From the NCBI RefSeq assembly GCF_018294505.1, contig NC_057802.1:315674921-315738920 (forward strand): DNA of 64,000 nt. Reading direction: 5' to 3'. Numbering within the stretch: position 1 is the first letter of the stretch; the number at the start of each line of letters is the position of its first letter. The notes under the pieces are model-generated. The model was not told the origin of the DNA and did no database searches. It was given only the letters and a program-made list of their open reading frames with translations. A program made the position numbers and the translations under genes. The stretch is from Triticum aestivum. Its lineage: Eukaryota > Streptophyta > Magnoliopsida > Poales > Poaceae. Below, piece by piece: positions 10,274-22,900 of the stretch.

Positions 10274-12709
10274 CACTAGGGACCCACTAGGGCCATAACC
10301 GTACGTACGCAAGTGCCTCCTTATTATGTACAACTATATTTTTTTTGCTTTCTCCTGGTTTCCTGACATCACGGTCCCACACCATTGTCAACCTATGTAG
10401 TCAATATAAACGAGAGAAGTGCACAAGGTGCGGCCGACAGCTGCGACCAAGCAGCTCAAGCAGTATTTGTGTTTTTGAGGCGTGAGCACTGCAGAGTTTT
10501 TCTTGGCGATGATTTCGTTGTTGTTCAGAGGAGAGCAGGGTATTAACTGGGCGGGTTGTGGCCCGTCTAGCCCAGGCCAGATATCCAGCCCAGATACTAA
10601 TTTTTTTCAAGATGAAAATGGCTAGCCCAGCTACACGTCTTTTTGAGGAATACCCAGGCAAGGTCAACTTGTTATTCTCCGCCCTGCTGGGCTGCAAATC
10701 TTTCCTAGGAGGGATGCATTAGGCTTAACAGGAAAATGGGCTTTAAAAAATAATAAATGGGATGTAATTATAAAAAGTGGGCAGTAACTATTAAAAAATG
10801 CACCAAACACGAAATTAGTTTATAAAATATTATTTATGGATTTTGAAAATCTTAAATTTTCATTGTTGCGCGCGCAATGTTTCGTTGGATTTTTACATAA
10901 TACAAATTTATATTTAATCTGACTAGAAATTTCGGGATAAAAATATTTCGGATCCCATCAAAATGTGGGAAATTTTATTGAATTCTGTCTTCAACGGTTG
11001 GTTGAAATTATTAATCGTTGTCCTAGCTAGAAAATGGGCTGTACTTTTAACAAACTGTAAACGGGTTGTTGTAAATTCCATTAGAATTCAAAAATGGGCT
11101 GTACATTCTTACAAAATGCAAATGGGCTATAAGTTCTCTGCCACACACTTGTGGGCCTACTAAGTGACGCGTCCCCTAAAAAAATAAGTTGACGCGTATG
11201 CAAGGCTTTCTCAACTTATTATAGTCAACACACGGTTCTAGCAGCAGTGGCCGTTGGATGTCTATCCAACGGATGTCGTGCTTCTTCTTCAATCTCGGAT
11301 ATTCTTAGCTTCGGCCGCCCAAAAAATGATTCCTCCCCCTGACATCTGGGGCGCACCATTTCGGAGGCTGACCTGTGGGCCTACTAAGTTGGAGCGTACC
11401 AAAGGCTTTGTCAACTTAGTCAATATAAACGATTCTAGCTTCAGTGACCGTACGATGTCCATCCAACGGCCGTAGTGCTTCTTCAACCTCTGGTATTCCT
11501 GGTCCAGCCGCCCAAAGAAGCGCCGGTCGTGCCGCCTGCTCCTGCCTCCCGTGGCCGGCTGTGCTGCCGCGGAGGCCTCACCGCCCCCATACTACTCCCA
11601 CCGCTGGCCAGGCCATCCCTCCACTCACCCACACCCCCTGTTATTCTGCGGCGACGGCAGCCTCACACCACAGCCGAACCAGTGAACCCTCATACTCCTC
11701 TCCGTGCGGGCTTCCACTGCTGCGTCTTCCCCGGCTCTGCGTCGTCCCCTTCCTAGGCCTCGCCGTCGTCCACCGCCCTGGTGCTCTCGGCGCGCCGTGG
11801 TCAACATGGTCAACGACCGACTTCCATCGGAAGAATACTGTACGTGGAGAGGCTGACAGCTGGGTCCACGGCGGCCGCAAGGAAGTGCCTCCTTATTACG
11901 CGCAAAATAATTATTCCTCCACCTGACAGTGGGGACCCACCGGACGGGCCACCTTATTTCGCGAAAAAAACGTTTCCCCCCTGACTGCAGGGACCCCGGA
12001 CGGGCCACCGTATTTCGTGAAAAAAAACGTTCCCCCCGCTGTTAGCTCGGACCCACCGGAAGTGCCTCCTTATTACGCACAAAAAAAATGAATACTCCCC
12101 CTGCTAGCTGGGACCCACCTTGGTGGGAGGCTGACTTGTGGGCCTACTAAGTTGACGGGGACGGAGGGCTTTGTCAACTTAGTCAATATGAACGATTCTA
12201 GTTCCAGTGACCGTACGATGTCCATCCAACAGCCGTAGTGCATCTTCAACCTCTGGTCTTCTTGCTCCAGCCGCCCAAAGCAGCGCCTGTCGTGCCGCCT
12301 GCTCCTGCCTCCCGTGGCCGGCTGTGCTGCCGCGGAGGCCTCACCGCCCCCTACTATTCCCACCGCTGGCCAAGCCCTGCGACGACGGCAGCCTCACACC
12401 GCAGTCGAACGAGTGAACCCTCATACTCCTCTCTGCGTGGGCATCCACTGCCGCGTCTTCACCGGCTCCGCGTCGTCCCCTTCCTAGGCCTCACCGTCGT
12501 CCACCGCCCTGGTGCTCTCGGCGCGGCGTGGTCAACGTGGTCGAGGAACGACTTCCATCGGACGTCGACTGTACGTGGAGAGGCTGACAGCTGGGTCCAC
12601 GGCGGCAGCAAGGAAGTGCCTCCTTATTACGCGGAAAATAATGATTCCTCCACCTGACAGCAGGGACCCATCGGACGGGCCACCGTATTTTGCAAAAAAC
12701 GTTTCCCCC

Positions 12710-12989
12710 CTGACTGCTGGGACCCACCAGCTACACCTTCGCACGCAAGGAAGTGCGTCCGGGCAAAAAAAACGATTCGCCCCCTGACTGCTGGGACCCA
12801 CCAGCTACATCTTCGCACGCAAGGAAGTGCGTCCGGGCAAAAAAAACCAAAACGATTCGCCCCCCTGACTGCTGGGACCCACCAGCTACATCTTCGCAGG
12901 CAAGGAAGTGCGTCCGGGCAAAAAAAAACGATTCGCCCCCCTGACTGCTGGGACCCACCAGCTACATCTTCGCAGGCAAGGAAGTGCCT
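12710..12989 (+). repeat. Tandem repeat, four units of 74-81 bp
   Basis: Units start at about 12710, 12784, 12865 and 12941 with CTGACTGCTGGGACCCACCA. They continue with CTACATCTTCGCA, GGAAGTGCGTCCGGGC and an A7-A8 run, and differ mostly in the length of the A run. These are CACTA subterminal repeats. Confidence 0.85.
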
Positions 12990-13258
12990 GACAGTCGGGA
13001 CCCACCTGGTCGAAGCATACGTAGCGTTGTCATTCTGGTCGCGAACGTGTACGTACATACTGGTCGATGTAGAGGCGCGCACGTGTCGTAGTAGAGGCGC
13101 GCACGTAGCATGTACACGTACGTACAGTGGCCAGGGTGCAAGAAAGAAAATACGGCCACGTATGTGTACATATGGGCGGGGTCTCGAACGCATACTCGCG
13201 CATACGTACGGCCAAGGCTCGTGTACATGGCTGGGTCGGAACGGAGAAACAGCGTCGT

Positions 13259-14010
13259 CGTCGTGTTCATGGGGAGGCAACGGAATGCGTCGTGTTCATG
13301 GGGAGGCAACGAAATGCGTCGTGTTCATCGGGAGGCAACGGAACGCGTGGGAGCCAACCGGCTGGGTCGGAATGGAATGCGTGGTCGTGTTCATCGGGAG
13401 GGCTTGGACGGAACAGGCGATGGAAACGAGGCCTGGCGTACCGCACAACGGAGGAAACGGACCTCCTACGTTCGGAACAGGGTCCTGTTGATCGGGAGGG
13501 GTCTGGCGTACCGCAAAACGGAGGAAACGGACTTCCTACAGTCGAAACGGGGTTCCTGTTGATCGGGAGGTGTGTGGCGTACCGCAAAACGGACGAAACG
13601 GACCTCCTACGNNNNNNNNNNNNNNNNNTCGTGTTCATGGGGAGGCAACGGAATGCGTCGTGTTCATCGGGAGGCAACGGAACGCGTGGGAGCCAACCGG
13701 CTGGGTCGGAACGGAATGCGTGGTCGTGTTCATCGGGAGGGCTTGGACGGAACAGGCGATGGAAACGAGGCCTGGCGTACTGCACAATGGAGGAAACGGA
13801 CCTCCTACGTTCGGAACGGGGTCCTGTTGATCGGGAGGGGTGTGGCGTACCGCAAAACGGAGGAAACGGACCTCCTACGGTCGAAACGGGGGTCCTGTTG
13901 ATCGGGAGGGGTGTGGCGTACCGCAAAACGGACGAAACAGACCTCCTACGGTCGAAACGGGGATCCTGTTCATCGGAGGGGTGTGGCGTACCGCAAAACG
14001 GGACTCCACA
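13259..14010 (+). repeat. Nested tandem repeats in CACTA interior
   Basis: Three perfect-length 29-bp units (13259-13345) begin CGTCGTGTTCAT. They head a unit of about 350 bp that is repeated after the first N gap (13283-13611 and 13629-13990), and each large unit also contains several copies of a GATCGGGAGG-GTGTGGCGTACCGC block. The long open frames across this region are a by-product of the repeats. Confidence 0.8.
13612..13628. other. Assembly gap, 17 N
   Basis: Seventeen undetermined bases sit exactly between the two large repeat units, so the copy number of that array cannot be trusted. Confidence 0.99.
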
Positions 14011-14178
14011 GGATACTGTTCATCTCCACCGTCGACCTCCTCCAGCCTCCACGGGCTACCGTCGACCTTCTCCAGCCTCCACGGGCTCCTGTTCATCCAG
14101 CCTCCACCGCGCGCTACTCCACCGGCTACTGTTCAACCACCCCTCCACGGGCACCCCTCCACCGTCTACTGTTCATCC

Positions 14179-14509
14179 NNNNNNNNNNNNNNNNNNNNNN
14201 NNNNNNNNNNNNNNNNNNNNNNNNNNNNNNNNNNNNNNNNNNNNNNNNNNNNNNNNNNNNNNNNNNNNNNNNNNNNNNNNNNNNNNNNNNNNNNNNNNNN
14301 NNNNNNNNNNNNNNNNNNNNNNNNNNNNNNNNNNNNNNNNNNNNNNNNNNNNNNNNNNNNNNNNNNNNNNNNNNNNNNNNNNNNNNNNNNNNNNNNNNNN
14401 NNNNNNNNNNNNNNNNNNNNNNNNNNNNNNNNNNNNNNNNNNNNNNNNNNNNNNNNNNNNNNNNNNNNNNNNNNNNNNNNNNNNNNNNNNNNNNNNNNNN
14501 NNNNNNNNN
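14179..14509. other. Assembly gap, 331 N
   Basis: The gap is bounded on both sides by CTGTTCATCC-type repeat sequence, so unresolved tandem repeats are the likely cause. Confidence 0.99.
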
Positions 14510-15023
14510 TGTTCATCCAATCGATCGGCTTCAGTTAGCAGCAGTAGCGAAGGAATCGCTCGATCGGGTTCAGTTAACAGCCATCGATCGATCGCTCGGG
14601 TTCAGTAACGCATAGCCTACAGTGCAATCACTCGGGTTCAGTTAGAGCCCAACGCCTCGCTCGGGTTCAGTTAGAGCCAATGCCTCGCACACACGCGTGT
14701 ACGTGTACGAGAGAAACGCACATCGCTCGGCCCCCGACCTCCCACCGTAACCGGGAACTCCCCGAAATTTTCCTCCCCCTCGCTTCTACCACGGTTTTTT
14801 CCGTCATGGACGGCCCAAAGAATGTCATGCAGCTGCGTCTCCAGCCCGCCCAGGACGAAAAGCCCATTTTCTGTCATGATTTTTTGTCATAGAAGTAGGA
14901 GCCCACCACATCTATGATGATACCGGGTTTTGTCACAATTATCGTCATAGAAGTGTCATATGTATGACAGAAAAAAATTTCGTTCGGCCCAAAATGTCAC
15001 GGATGTGTCTTCTTTTACTAGTG

Positions 15024-16941
15024 CTAACAGCCAGGGATATCCTACCGAATGATATGATGAAATCATATCTGCCAACTACTAAGAGAGAGGTGTGTCGGGG
15101 GGGCAATGTGTGCGAGAGAGGCCTAAAGATAATGTGCGTGCGGGAGACACGTAGGCACATATATGTGTGTATAGAGGGCTAGTAGAGACCGTGCATGTGT
15201 ATATATGCATGTGAGAGAAATAGTGTTTTCCAACTGAGATTAGTGAAAAGAGTGGTACATAGTAGTCAGAAAGAGAGAGAGAGAGAGAGAAACAGAGGGA
15301 GCATGTGTGTGAGACACCCCGACACCCTGAGAGAGATTTTGAGCATGTGTGAAAGAGAAATGTCGATGCATATAAAGTGTGTGCACTTATGCGTTAGATA
15401 GAGAGATATATAATGCGCTTGTGAGAACGGGGCGAGGCATAGTGCATCTACATGTAAAAGGCGGTTCTACGCATTAAATTAAAATATAAATGGCATTATT
15501 ATTTTTGGATGAGATCATGAATTTTGCAAATTGCGTATGGACGAAAATCGGTCTATCAGACACCCATACTCTATTGAATTCTAGCATGTGCATGTGTTTA
15601 TTTCATATTATCGATCCATAGAGTGAGAGCGGTTTGAAATACAGGCAATGGATGCTTTTGCAATTCATATATAAACATTAATTAGTGCACTCCATGTTGT
15701 TAGTGTGAAGCACTTTATACATTTGTCACTTGCATGGATACATTCCAAATTGCTAGCTACGAAATAGAATACATGTCGAATTCAACATAAAGGGGGTTTC
15801 GAAGATTCGAATTCATAGGAAGTGCATTCATCTATTTGAACGCGAGATAATGGCATTTGTAAATCAGATGTAAAAGGGGGCATCAATCTTTGTTGTGAGT
15901 TTGAACATGCTATATATATTCATACGCATATCTAACTTTTTTTTGCAACCAAGGAGATTATATCTGGAACCATGCATGAACTGAGGTAAGTTGCATATGT
16001 TTTAATATATACTCATGTACAATGTATATTCAAATGTACCCCCTCCATTCCAAAATAATCGTAGCTTTAGGATTTTCAAGAGTAAAGATTTGTGAAGTTT
16101 GACAAATCCTGAAAGTTCAATTCAAGAGAACCGAAAACGTTAATGTTTCTGCTCCCAAATATTGAATGACGCGCCAAATAGGCCTCTGGTCACCCGAAAC
16201 CGCGCGAGACTAATGTTTTGGTGGTAGGAAATTACTGTCCTGACTCTGGCCCGTGTAGCCTATCGGCCCGATGTCCAAAGGTCTAAACCGGGGTAGGTTT
16301 GTAACTTCACCAAGACGCCAGTCTCAATCGCCTCCGAGAAGCATTCATACGCCGTGGGCGCCTACCCATGCACTCGGCTGAAATCTATCCCGCCCACATT
16401 TGGGACACCTGACATGACTGTCCTACCCCCAACCCGCAATATGTCCGAAATTTTAGATGGGGGCAAAGTTTGTAACTTTCCCCAAATTTCAAACAAGCGC
16501 GTCTCAAACCGAAACATTGTTCCCCCTTAGTTCCCCGCCTCCCTCCGTTTCCCCATTCATACTCCGTGGGTGCAAAAACGCCCTCTCCACCAGCCGCGAA
16601 ACCCCAGCCTCCTCCGTCCTCCACCCCATAGCGGCCAATCCACCACCGCCCTCCTCCATCACGCCGGAGCCGGTACCCCGACGTCGTCGTCCAACGCAAC
16701 CGCAACTGCAACACCCTCAAGGACTTAGCAGCTGAAGCCGAGGCAGAGCTGCCTCCACGACGCCGACGTGCGCCGTACCAGAACCACTCCGACCACACCG
16801 TCCGGCGCCTCACTGCTGCGGCTCCACTGTCGCAACCGTCCACCGCACCGGAGCTATTCCCGCTACGCCGTCGTTCGCCGCCTCGGATCTGCTTCCCCGC
16901 CGCCGATAGACGGCCACCGCACCACACTCAACAACTTGGCC
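15024..16941. other. Upstream region of the Ptta-type gene, no gene recognised
   Basis: AT-rich DNA with a (GA)n run at about 15269-15290. A half-terminus resembling a Stowaway MITE lies at about 16040 (CCCCTCCATTCCAAAATAA). From 16.2 to 16.6 kb a promoter-proximal segment is present twice: TTTGTAACTTcacc...CATTCATACGCCGTGGGCGC (about 16292-16360) and TTTGTAACTTtccc...CATTCATACTCCGTGGGTGC (about 16469-16573). The GC-rich, CCG-rich DNA up to 16941 looks like a 5' UTR. Confidence 0.4.
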
Positions 16942-19900
16942 ATGGCTTCGTCCAAGGCTGCACCGTCCTCCACAACTTCTGGTTTCCGGCGAACAACAAG
17001 AAGATCGTCGGAAAAACAGAAGGAGGACACAACACTCCCAGCAGAAAGAGGTACTCCTCTTCCCTTATTCGTGCAAATCTTACGTCTCTGCTCACACCGT
17101 ATTCATCCCACGAAAGAAACTAGTTGAGCGCTTCTTACTGCATCTTCTTCGTGATACTAAATGCACAAGGTTTCCTCCCTTTTACTATTTCACCTTTGCT
17201 AGAGGTCAGTAGCCAGCCTGGATTTCAATTCAGGGTCAGTCGAACCGCAATTAAAAGAAGCAGCACCCGCTTAGGCGCGCGGAGCACCTAGTCCGCCTGT
17301 TCCCCGGGGAAGCGGCGCATCAGTGTCTATCATAGGGGTGTGGGGCGCAGGAGCTGCTTGCGCCCGATCTGGAGGTCGGCGGGGCTTGAATGGATGGCCG
17401 GGGGGCGGTGCGGTGAGGTCGAGGGGAGGGCGCAGGCAGGGGAGGAATACTGGGCCGGTGGTCGCTGGCGTTTCAAGGAAGATCGTCAACACTGACTGGC
17501 TGGAGGTAGATGAAGGCGATCTGCCCGTTCTTTGTACATCGGACGGTGCAGAAAAAATGGACTGACCTATTTGCTTTCAGTCGACTGTTATTTTCATAGA
17601 ATCCTGTAGTAATTTAGTGTGCCATGCATGTTGTAGAGCTATCATATGTCTCCCGTCAATTATTTCTCACCGACCTGCTATCTGCTACCTTTACACTGTA
17701 CTAATTGTGCACACACTTCACCCATACTCACACTATTGTTTTTTTATGCATGGGTATTTCAGACTCTGACGCAGTGTTGATGAATGCAGAAAAGAAAAGA
17801 CAGAAGCCGCTCCAGTGTAATTCGAAGATAAGCACTAAGCGTTTCAGCGCTCTAATGGGTGCAGTGTCAGCAGTTGGAGACAGTAAACGTAGCTCTGCAG
17901 TTGATGATCTCAATTGCCACACACAACCATCCCAGGTGCTTGCTTTAACTTCACGCTGTCAAATGTGGTTGCATGTTGCATATGGTGTCTAGCTTGTATT
18001 GCTTCCAATTTGGTTAAATTGCATCTGCTTACTTTGCACATTATACCTTTGATAATGACATGCCTTCCTGTTTTTGATACATACTACATATGTCTATTAA
18101 CCATGTTCGTACATCAAACTAATGCTCTTTTGTATCCCTCGTCAATCACTTATGATGAGACAGTCACCCGAGTGGGTTACTGTGAGACGCCCTACTCGTT
18201 TAAAGAGTGCAGTGTCATCCTCCCCACATGATTCTCAAGAAACAGCAAGGCTAAATGAAGATAGTCAATGTAGCTCTCTAGTTGATCACCGCAATTCCCC
18301 CACACCACCATCGCAGGTGCTTGCTCTTACTTGGCAGTGTGATATGTGGTTGCATGTTGCATATGGTGTCTACCTTGTAATGCTTCTAATTAGGGTAAAT
18401 TGCATCTGCTTAGTTAACACATTATACCTGTGAATATGACATGCCTTCCTGTTTTTGGTACATACTACGTCTTTCTATTAACCATGTTCTTACATCAAAC
18501 TACTTTTCTTGTGTATCCCTCATCAATGCTCCTAATTTGTTAAATTGCATCTCCTTAGCTTACACATTATACATGTGAATATGACACGCCTTCCTGTTTT
18601 TGGTACATACTACATCTGCCTATCACACCATGTTCTTACATCAAACTACTGTTCTTGTGTATCCTGCGTCTATCGCTTATGATGAGACAGTCACGCGTGT
18701 GGGTTAATATGAGACGCAATACTCTTATAAAGAATGCAATTTCATCCTCTCCACATGATTCTCAAGAAACAACAAGCCTAAATGAAGATATTGAACGTAG
18801 CTCTGTACCTGAAGACCGCACTTCCCCTACACCACCATCACAGGTGCTTGCTCTAACTTCGTAGTGTGATATGTGGTTGCATGTTGCATACGGTGTCTAG
18901 ATTGTAATGCTTCTAATTAGGGTAAATTGTATCTGCTTAGTTTACACACTATACCTATGAATATGACATGCCTTCCTATTTTTGGTACACACTACATCTA
19001 TGTGTTAACCTTGTTCTTACATGAAACTACCTCTCTTCTGTATCCTACATCAATCACTTACGATGAGTCACCTTTATTCGTTGCATATTGCATATTATTT
19101 CTAGCCTGTTTCCATGTATTGCTTCTAATTTGGTCAAATACATTTGTTAGGGCACCCTTTTAATTTGGCAGAGTGATATTGGTTTCATCTTTCATATGGT
19201 TTCTAGCTTGCATCGATTCTAACAAGTTCAAGCACCTTGTGCTTAGTTTACACTTTATACATCATACATGTCAATATGTCACGCCGTCCTGTTTTTCATA
19301 CATATTCCATCCTCCTATCATGCGACTGCCTTACATGAAAGTAGTGTTCGTCAGTATCATGCATCAATGAGTTCTGAAGAGCAAATTTTATTCCTTTTTC
19401 TTGTGGGTTTGACTTGACAAGGCAAAATCAAGAAAGAGGAAGCAAAAGAGTAAGGAAGGCGATGATGGTGGTCCTCTGCAGCAACGTAAACGGAGCATCT
19501 GTACTGATTCTCCTTGTACTGATAGTGCATTACAAGGTCCAAGTCTCCGCTCCCCTACTCCACCATCCAAGGTGCTTGCTCTAACTTGGCAGTGTGATAT
19601 CTGGTTGCATGTTGCATATGGTGTCTAGCTCATATTGCTCCTAATTAGTGTAAACTGCATCTGCTTAGCTTACACATGATACATGTGAATATGACACGCT
19701 TTCCTATTTTTGGTACATACTATATCTGTCTATCACACCATGTTCTTACATGAAACTACTCTTCTTGTGTATCCTGCATCAGTCACTTATGATGGGACAC
19801 CTTTAAGTTGGCAGTGTGATATTGGTTTGCGTCTTGAATAAGATTTCTAGCATGTATTGCTTCTAGTTTGATGAACGCCACCTATGACGAGACAATTTTA

Positions 19901-22900
19901 ACTTGGCAGGGTGATATTGATTGCACCTTCCATATGGTGTCTTGCAGTGTTTCTAATTTGTTGAAGTGCCTTCTGCTTAGTTACCACATCATAGGTGTGA
20001 ATATGTCAAGCCGTCCATTTTTTCGTACATATTCCATCCTCGTATCATGACTTTGCCTTTCATCAGAGTAGTGTTCGTCAGTATCATGCATGAATGAGTT
20101 CTGAAGAGCGAATGATATTCCCTTTTTCTTGTCGGTATGACCTCACAATGCAAAATCAATAAAGCTGAAGGAAATTGGCAAGGCATTGGATGATGGTGGT
20201 CCTTCCGAGCAACTGAAACGGAGGTTCTCTATAGATTCTACTCCGCCATCCTCCCAACAAGATTCGCAAGACAACGCAAGGCTAGACAGTCAACGTAGCT
20301 GTGTAGATGATGAGTACATCTCCCCTACTCCACCATCACAGGTGCTTGCTCTAACTTGGCACTATTATATGTGGTTGCATGTTGCGTATGATGTCTAGCT
20401 TGTATTGCTTCTAACTTTGTTGAATTGCATCTGCTTACTTTACACATAATGCCTGTGAATATGACATGTGTTCCTGTTTCTACATCAGACTACTATTCTT
20501 GCATATCCCGCATCAGTCACTTATGATAAGGCACCTTTAAGTCACCACTCTGATATTGGTTGTGTCTTGCATATGATTTCTAGCATGTACTGCTTCTAAT
20601 TTGTTGAAACGCCATATAGTTTGAACTTGGCAGAGTGATATTGGTTGCATCTTTCATATGGTGTCTAGCTTGCAGTGCTTCTAATTTGTTGAAATGCCTT
20701 CTGCTTAGTTACCACATCATAGGTGTGAATATGTCACACCATCCTGTTTTTCATACATATTCCATCCTCGCATCATGTGTTTGCCTTTCATCCGAGTAGT
20801 GTTCGTCAGTATCATGCATGAATGAGTTCTGAAGAGAGAATTTTATTCCTTTTTCTTATCGGTTTGACTTCACAATGCAAAATCATTACAGCTGAAGGAA
20901 ATTAGTCCGGTAGTGGATGATGGTGGTCCTTCGGAGCAACTCAAACAGGGGGTCTCTACAGATTCTACTCCGCCATCCTCCCAACAAGATTCGCAAGACA
21001 ACACAAGGCTGGACAGTCAACGTAGTTGTGTAGATGATGAGCACATCTCCCCTGCTCCACCATCACAGGTGCTTGCTCTAACTTGACACTATTATATGTG
21101 GTTGCATGTTGCGTATGATGTCTAGCTTGTATTGCTTCTAACTTGAATTGCATCTGCTTACTTTACACATAATGCCTGTGAATATGACACGTGTTCCTGT
21201 TTCTAGAACATACGTGTACATGATGAGCACATCTCCCCTACTCCACCATCACAGGTGCTTGCTCTTACTTGGAACTGTTATACGTGGTTGCGTTTTCCGT
21301 ATGATGTCTAGTTTGTATTGCTTCTGATTATGTTGAATTGCATCTGCGTAGCTTACAACTTATACCTGCAACGATCACTTACCCATAAGATACATTTAAC
21401 TTGGGACTGTGATGTAGGTTGCATCTTGCATTGTCTTCTAGCTTGTACTGCTTCTAATTTCTTGAAATGGCACTTACGACGAGACACTTTTTACCTGATA
21501 GAGTGATATTGGTTGCATGTTCATATGGTGCCTAGCTTTCATTTCTTCTAATTTTGTTGAAATGCCTTCCGCTTACTGTTTTTTCATACATATTCCATCC
21601 TCCTATCCTGCGCTTGCCTTACATCAAAGTAGTGTTCGTCTGTATCATGCATCAACCAGTTATGCAGAGCTAATTTTATTCATCTTCTTGTGGTTTTCAC
21701 TTCATAAGGCAATATCAGAAAATAGGAAGGAAAAGAGTAAGTTAGGGGATGTTGGTGGTCCTCCGCACCAACGCAAACAGAGACTCTCTAGATTTGCCAC
21801 TGCTACTGCTAATGAAGTTGAAGTCCCAAGTCTACATGATGAGTTCATCTCCCATACTCCACCATCGCAGGTGCTTGCTCTAAGTTGACAGTGTGATAAT
21901 TGGTTTCATGTTGCATATGTTGTCTAGCCTGTATTTCTTCTATTTTGATTAAATTGCACCTGCTGAGTTTATACGTTATACATGTGCATATGACATGGCT
22001 TTCTGTGTCTAGAATACACTGCGTCTATCTATCATACCATGTTCTTACATCAAAGTACTGTTGTTGTGTATCCCGCATCAGTCACTCATGATTGGACGCT
22101 TTTAACATGGCAGTTTGATCGTGGTTGCATCTTGCATTGATTTCTACGTTGTACTGCTTCTAATTTTTGAATTGCCACTTATGACAAGACACTTTTAACT
22201 TGGCAGAGTAATATTGGTTGCATCTTTCATATGGTGTCTAGCTTGCATTACTTCTATTTTCTTGAAAATCCTTCTGCTTAGTTTGCACATCGTAGCTGTG
22301 AATATGTCATGCCGTCCTGTTTTTCTTACATATTCCATCCTCATACGGTTGTCTTACATCAAAGTATTGCTTGTCTGTATCATGCATCAATGAGTTCTGA
22401 AGAGTGATTTTATTATTTTGTGTTGTGGGTACAGCTTGACATGGCAAAGTCAAAAAAGAGCAAGGAAAATAATATAGTAGGGAGTGCTGTTACCAGTCGG
22501 GTGAAACGGAAAAGGTTATGCCGTCGAGATTCTGCTGGTACTTATAGTGCAGTAGAAGGTCCAAGTCCACCGGCTAAATCTACAAACACAGTATCACCTG
22601 CTCCACCAGCTGCAGCATCCGCTTCAACTGTACCAGCATGTCAACCAGTTACTCGTTCGTTTGCTCCGGAACTGGCCAGTTCCCAAGCTGCCTTCACACC
22701 TAACACTACTTCCAAAGCACTGCTGACACAACAGGACTTGGCAAGATCAGATGAACCTCATGAGCATCAACAGCAAGACGGTACCTGACTGAGTCAAGTT
22801 GCAGTTGCATGCTCCTTTATATGTACTCTCACAGTTTGATGTACACTAACACTTTCCATATTCGTTGTTGAACTAGCACGACGGCGCAAGCGGAAACAGA

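Larger units (their letters stand above)
10280..15023. mobile_element. CACTA transposon, right-hand part
   Basis: The right end at 15023 reads CACTAGTAAAAGAAGACACA on the minus strand, preceded by TGTCATA/CTATGACG words that also occur at the other CACTA end at 26420. Inward lies a repeat-rich subterminal zone: CTTATTACGC(G)AAAA, GACCCACC and CAACTTAGTCAATA words in many copies, then tandem arrays. No transposase gene is visible and the left terminus was not found, so the left limit given is approximate. The assembly has two N gaps inside (13612-13628 and 14179-14509). It is probably a non-autonomous or truncated copy. Confidence 0.6.

Noticed and set aside
11444..12657. Paired Pro/Arg-rich frames (160 and 139 codons) with similar sequence
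   Set aside because: They mirror a duplicated GC-rich CACTA segment (11380-11990 and 12140-12730). No start context, domain or splice support.
12710..14010. CRISPR-like array of regular repeats
   Set aside because: Units are directly adjacent with no unique spacers, lie in a plant CACTA element and are not accompanied by cas genes.
13127..14608. A 493-codon open frame on the plus strand
   Set aside because: It lies in nested tandem repeats and crosses two N gaps; frames on both strands are open for the same reason. No protein motif.
16385..16927. 180-codon minus-strand frame
   Set aside because: Antisense to the GC-rich leader of the Ptta-type gene; Gly/Arg/Ser-rich low complexity only.
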